64,000 nucleotides of DNA. It comes from Malurus cyaneus samueli (lineage: Eukaryota > Chordata > Aves > Passeriformes > Maluridae). The notes under the pieces are model-generated. The model made no database searches, was not told the origin of the DNA, and saw only the letters and a program-made list of their open reading frames with translations. The stretch covers positions 21,492,465 to 21,556,464 of the forward strand of contig CM019216.1 in the NCBI GenBank assembly GCA_009741485.1, given 5' to 3'. The translations under genes and the position numbers were made by a program. Positions 62,757 through 64,000 of the stretch are shown here, piece by piece. The stretch's first letter is position 1. Every line of letters begins with the position of its first letter.

Positions 62757-62820
62757 AATAAACGAGTGCATAGAATCAAAAAGATCACATATTTGTTTTC
62801 CTATACCTTACAAAAATAAA
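62757..62820 (+). promoter_or_regulatory. two AATAAA polyadenylation signals in MCPH1 intron 8
   Basis: Canonical AATAAA hexamers at 62757-62762 and 62815-62820, 104 and 162 bp after the in-frame stop reached by reading through the exon 8 donor. In AT-rich introns such hexamers also occur by chance. Confidence 0.4.
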
Positions 62821-63732
62821 ACCGTAAGAGATAAGGAAACTGCTTACCATGTACAACAGAAGTACTGTTGAGTCTTCTTTCATCCTAGTATCCTCTCTGT
62901 TGCTATTCAAAATCTGTTCAAGAAATCAAAGTCTTTCTTCTTTACATGTTATGGTGCTCTTGTAAATTGTTTATGAGTAATTCCTTATCATAGGTTTCCT
63001 TGTTCAAATTATTTTTACTTCACAAGTAAAAATTGTTACTAAAATTGCAGTTAAGTTCATAAAATCTCTGGTGGAAAAAAAATATTTGAGTTAGCACTTT
63101 TTAACTTGTGCAGTGGTGAAAATGAAATACGACCTGCAAGAGTTGCAATGTAAGCATCTTTTTCAACCATGACTTTTTTATATGGAATTTATCATAATTT
63201 TTAATAATAATTTTAAGAACATTTTTTATACTTAAGCATTTTCAAGTTGGTTTAGCGAAAGGTATTTCATTGTAAATGTATACTAAAATATTGAGTGTCA
63301 GAAACTTCTCTGAAAGATGCTACTAAGTTGCATTGCGGTAATCATTTTCAGATTTTGATATTTTGCATTTTGTCAAGTTTGCATGGGGCTGAATATTTGT
63401 AATTATAATTGTATATTTTAATAATTTCTTTTCCCTAAAAAATTCTGTAGTAGTGCATGAATTAATTATATGAAACTAATTATTAGCTCGAAGGCCTCAA
63501 CAAACTTGCTATGAGACTTATGAAATCCAGTAGAAATGTTGGACCATGACTGTGCCTATATCTATGAGTAATAAATTGCTGAACTCTGAGCTGCTGTTTT
63601 GAGTTCACTACACCTGTATTTTAATATCTGTAGTACATGATTTTTAACACAGTTAAGAAAACATTGGATGCAAGTATAGGTTATACAGCTATAAATGTAT
63701 ACCCATAAATGAAAATTTCTGTTCCAAGTGAT

Positions 63733-64000
63733 AGAGGAGCCATGAAGGATAGGTGCTATGTTGGATTTTGTTCCCACCAACAAGGAGGTAGTGGTGAGGA
63801 ATGTTCAGTTCAAGGACAGCCTTGGCTGCAATGACCATGAAATGCTGGAGTTCAAGATCCTTGGGGCAGCAAGGAGGGTGTACAGCAAGCCTGCTACCCT
63901 GGACTTCAGGAGAGGAGGCTTTGGCCTCACCAGGGATTTGCTTGGTAGAGTACCACAGGAAGAGGTACCCAAGGGAGCTGAATGATACTCAAGGATTGTC
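63733..64000 (+). mobile_element. CR1 LINE ORF2 fragment in MCPH1 intron 8, continues past the edge
   Basis: A 75-codon open stretch (63758-63985) reads MLDFVPTNKEVVVRNV, then DSLGCNDHEMLEFKILG and TLDFRRGGFGLTRDLLGRVP. This is the CR1 ORF2 segment between the endonuclease and reverse transcriptase domains (family pattern LDLVLTNKE...SLGCSDHEM-EF-IL...TTLDFRRADFGLFRDLLGR). It is in + orientation, the same as the gene. It is one of the better preserved CR1 copies in the window, and its 3' part lies outside. Confidence 0.9.

Larger units (their letters stand above)
62604..64000 (+). other. MCPH1: MCPH1 intron 8 (start), with possible intronic polyadenylation
   Basis: No exon 9 was found before the window edge. 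The first 50 bases continue the reading frame for 16 codons to a TAG at 62651-62653. AATAAA follows at 62757-62762 and again at 62815-62820. A CR1 begins near 63733. Confidence 0.8.

Overview
The window is from a bird nuclear genome. The evidence is the dominance of CR1 LINE fragments (with the typical 3' tail of repeated ATTCTATG-like 8-mers), two solo endogenous retroviral LTRs of avian type, AT-rich non-coding DNA with no bacterial-style gene packing, and one intron-containing vertebrate gene. No CRISPR array, operon, or rRNA or tRNA gene was recognised.

The only protein-coding gene I can support is the 5' part of MCPH1 (microcephalin) on the + strand. It starts at 47743 in a CpG island and runs off the right edge. 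Eight coding exons are visible (47743-47761, 49927-50018, 52300-52418, 57243-57327, 57888-58008, 58270-58410, 59298-59393, 61641-62603). All have GT/AG borders and compatible phases, and together they encode the first 545 residues: the N-terminal BRCT domain, the charged segment after it, and the large central exon. The C-terminal BRCT pair lies beyond the window. Sequence just past exon 8 offers an in-frame stop followed by two AATAAA signals, which could make a short isoform without those domains.

Positions 1 to about 46000 hold no exon that I recognise. They are intergenic DNA with repeats: CR1 pieces of several ages (1500-1590, 6557-7214, 15405-17098, 20040-20520, 23160-23475, 33101-33229, 37412-39230, 39359-39870, 42600-42880); an old CR1/L3-like LINE (18790-19400); a short hAT DNA transposon carrying a nested CR1 (6352-7290, with an 8-bp target duplication); and an ERVL-type solo LTR beside a CR1 (17099-18327).

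From 46076 to 47533 a second solo LTR and a CR1 lie back to back, ending about 210 bp before the MCPH1 start codon, so the gene's promoter is confined between young repeats and the first exon. Most other open reading frames in the window are chance or repeat-derived frames. I found no sign of an undescribed multi-gene system. The more interesting points are the repeat structures next to MCPH1, the possible intronic polyadenylation isoform, a perfect hairpin in intron 1, and the nested transposons.
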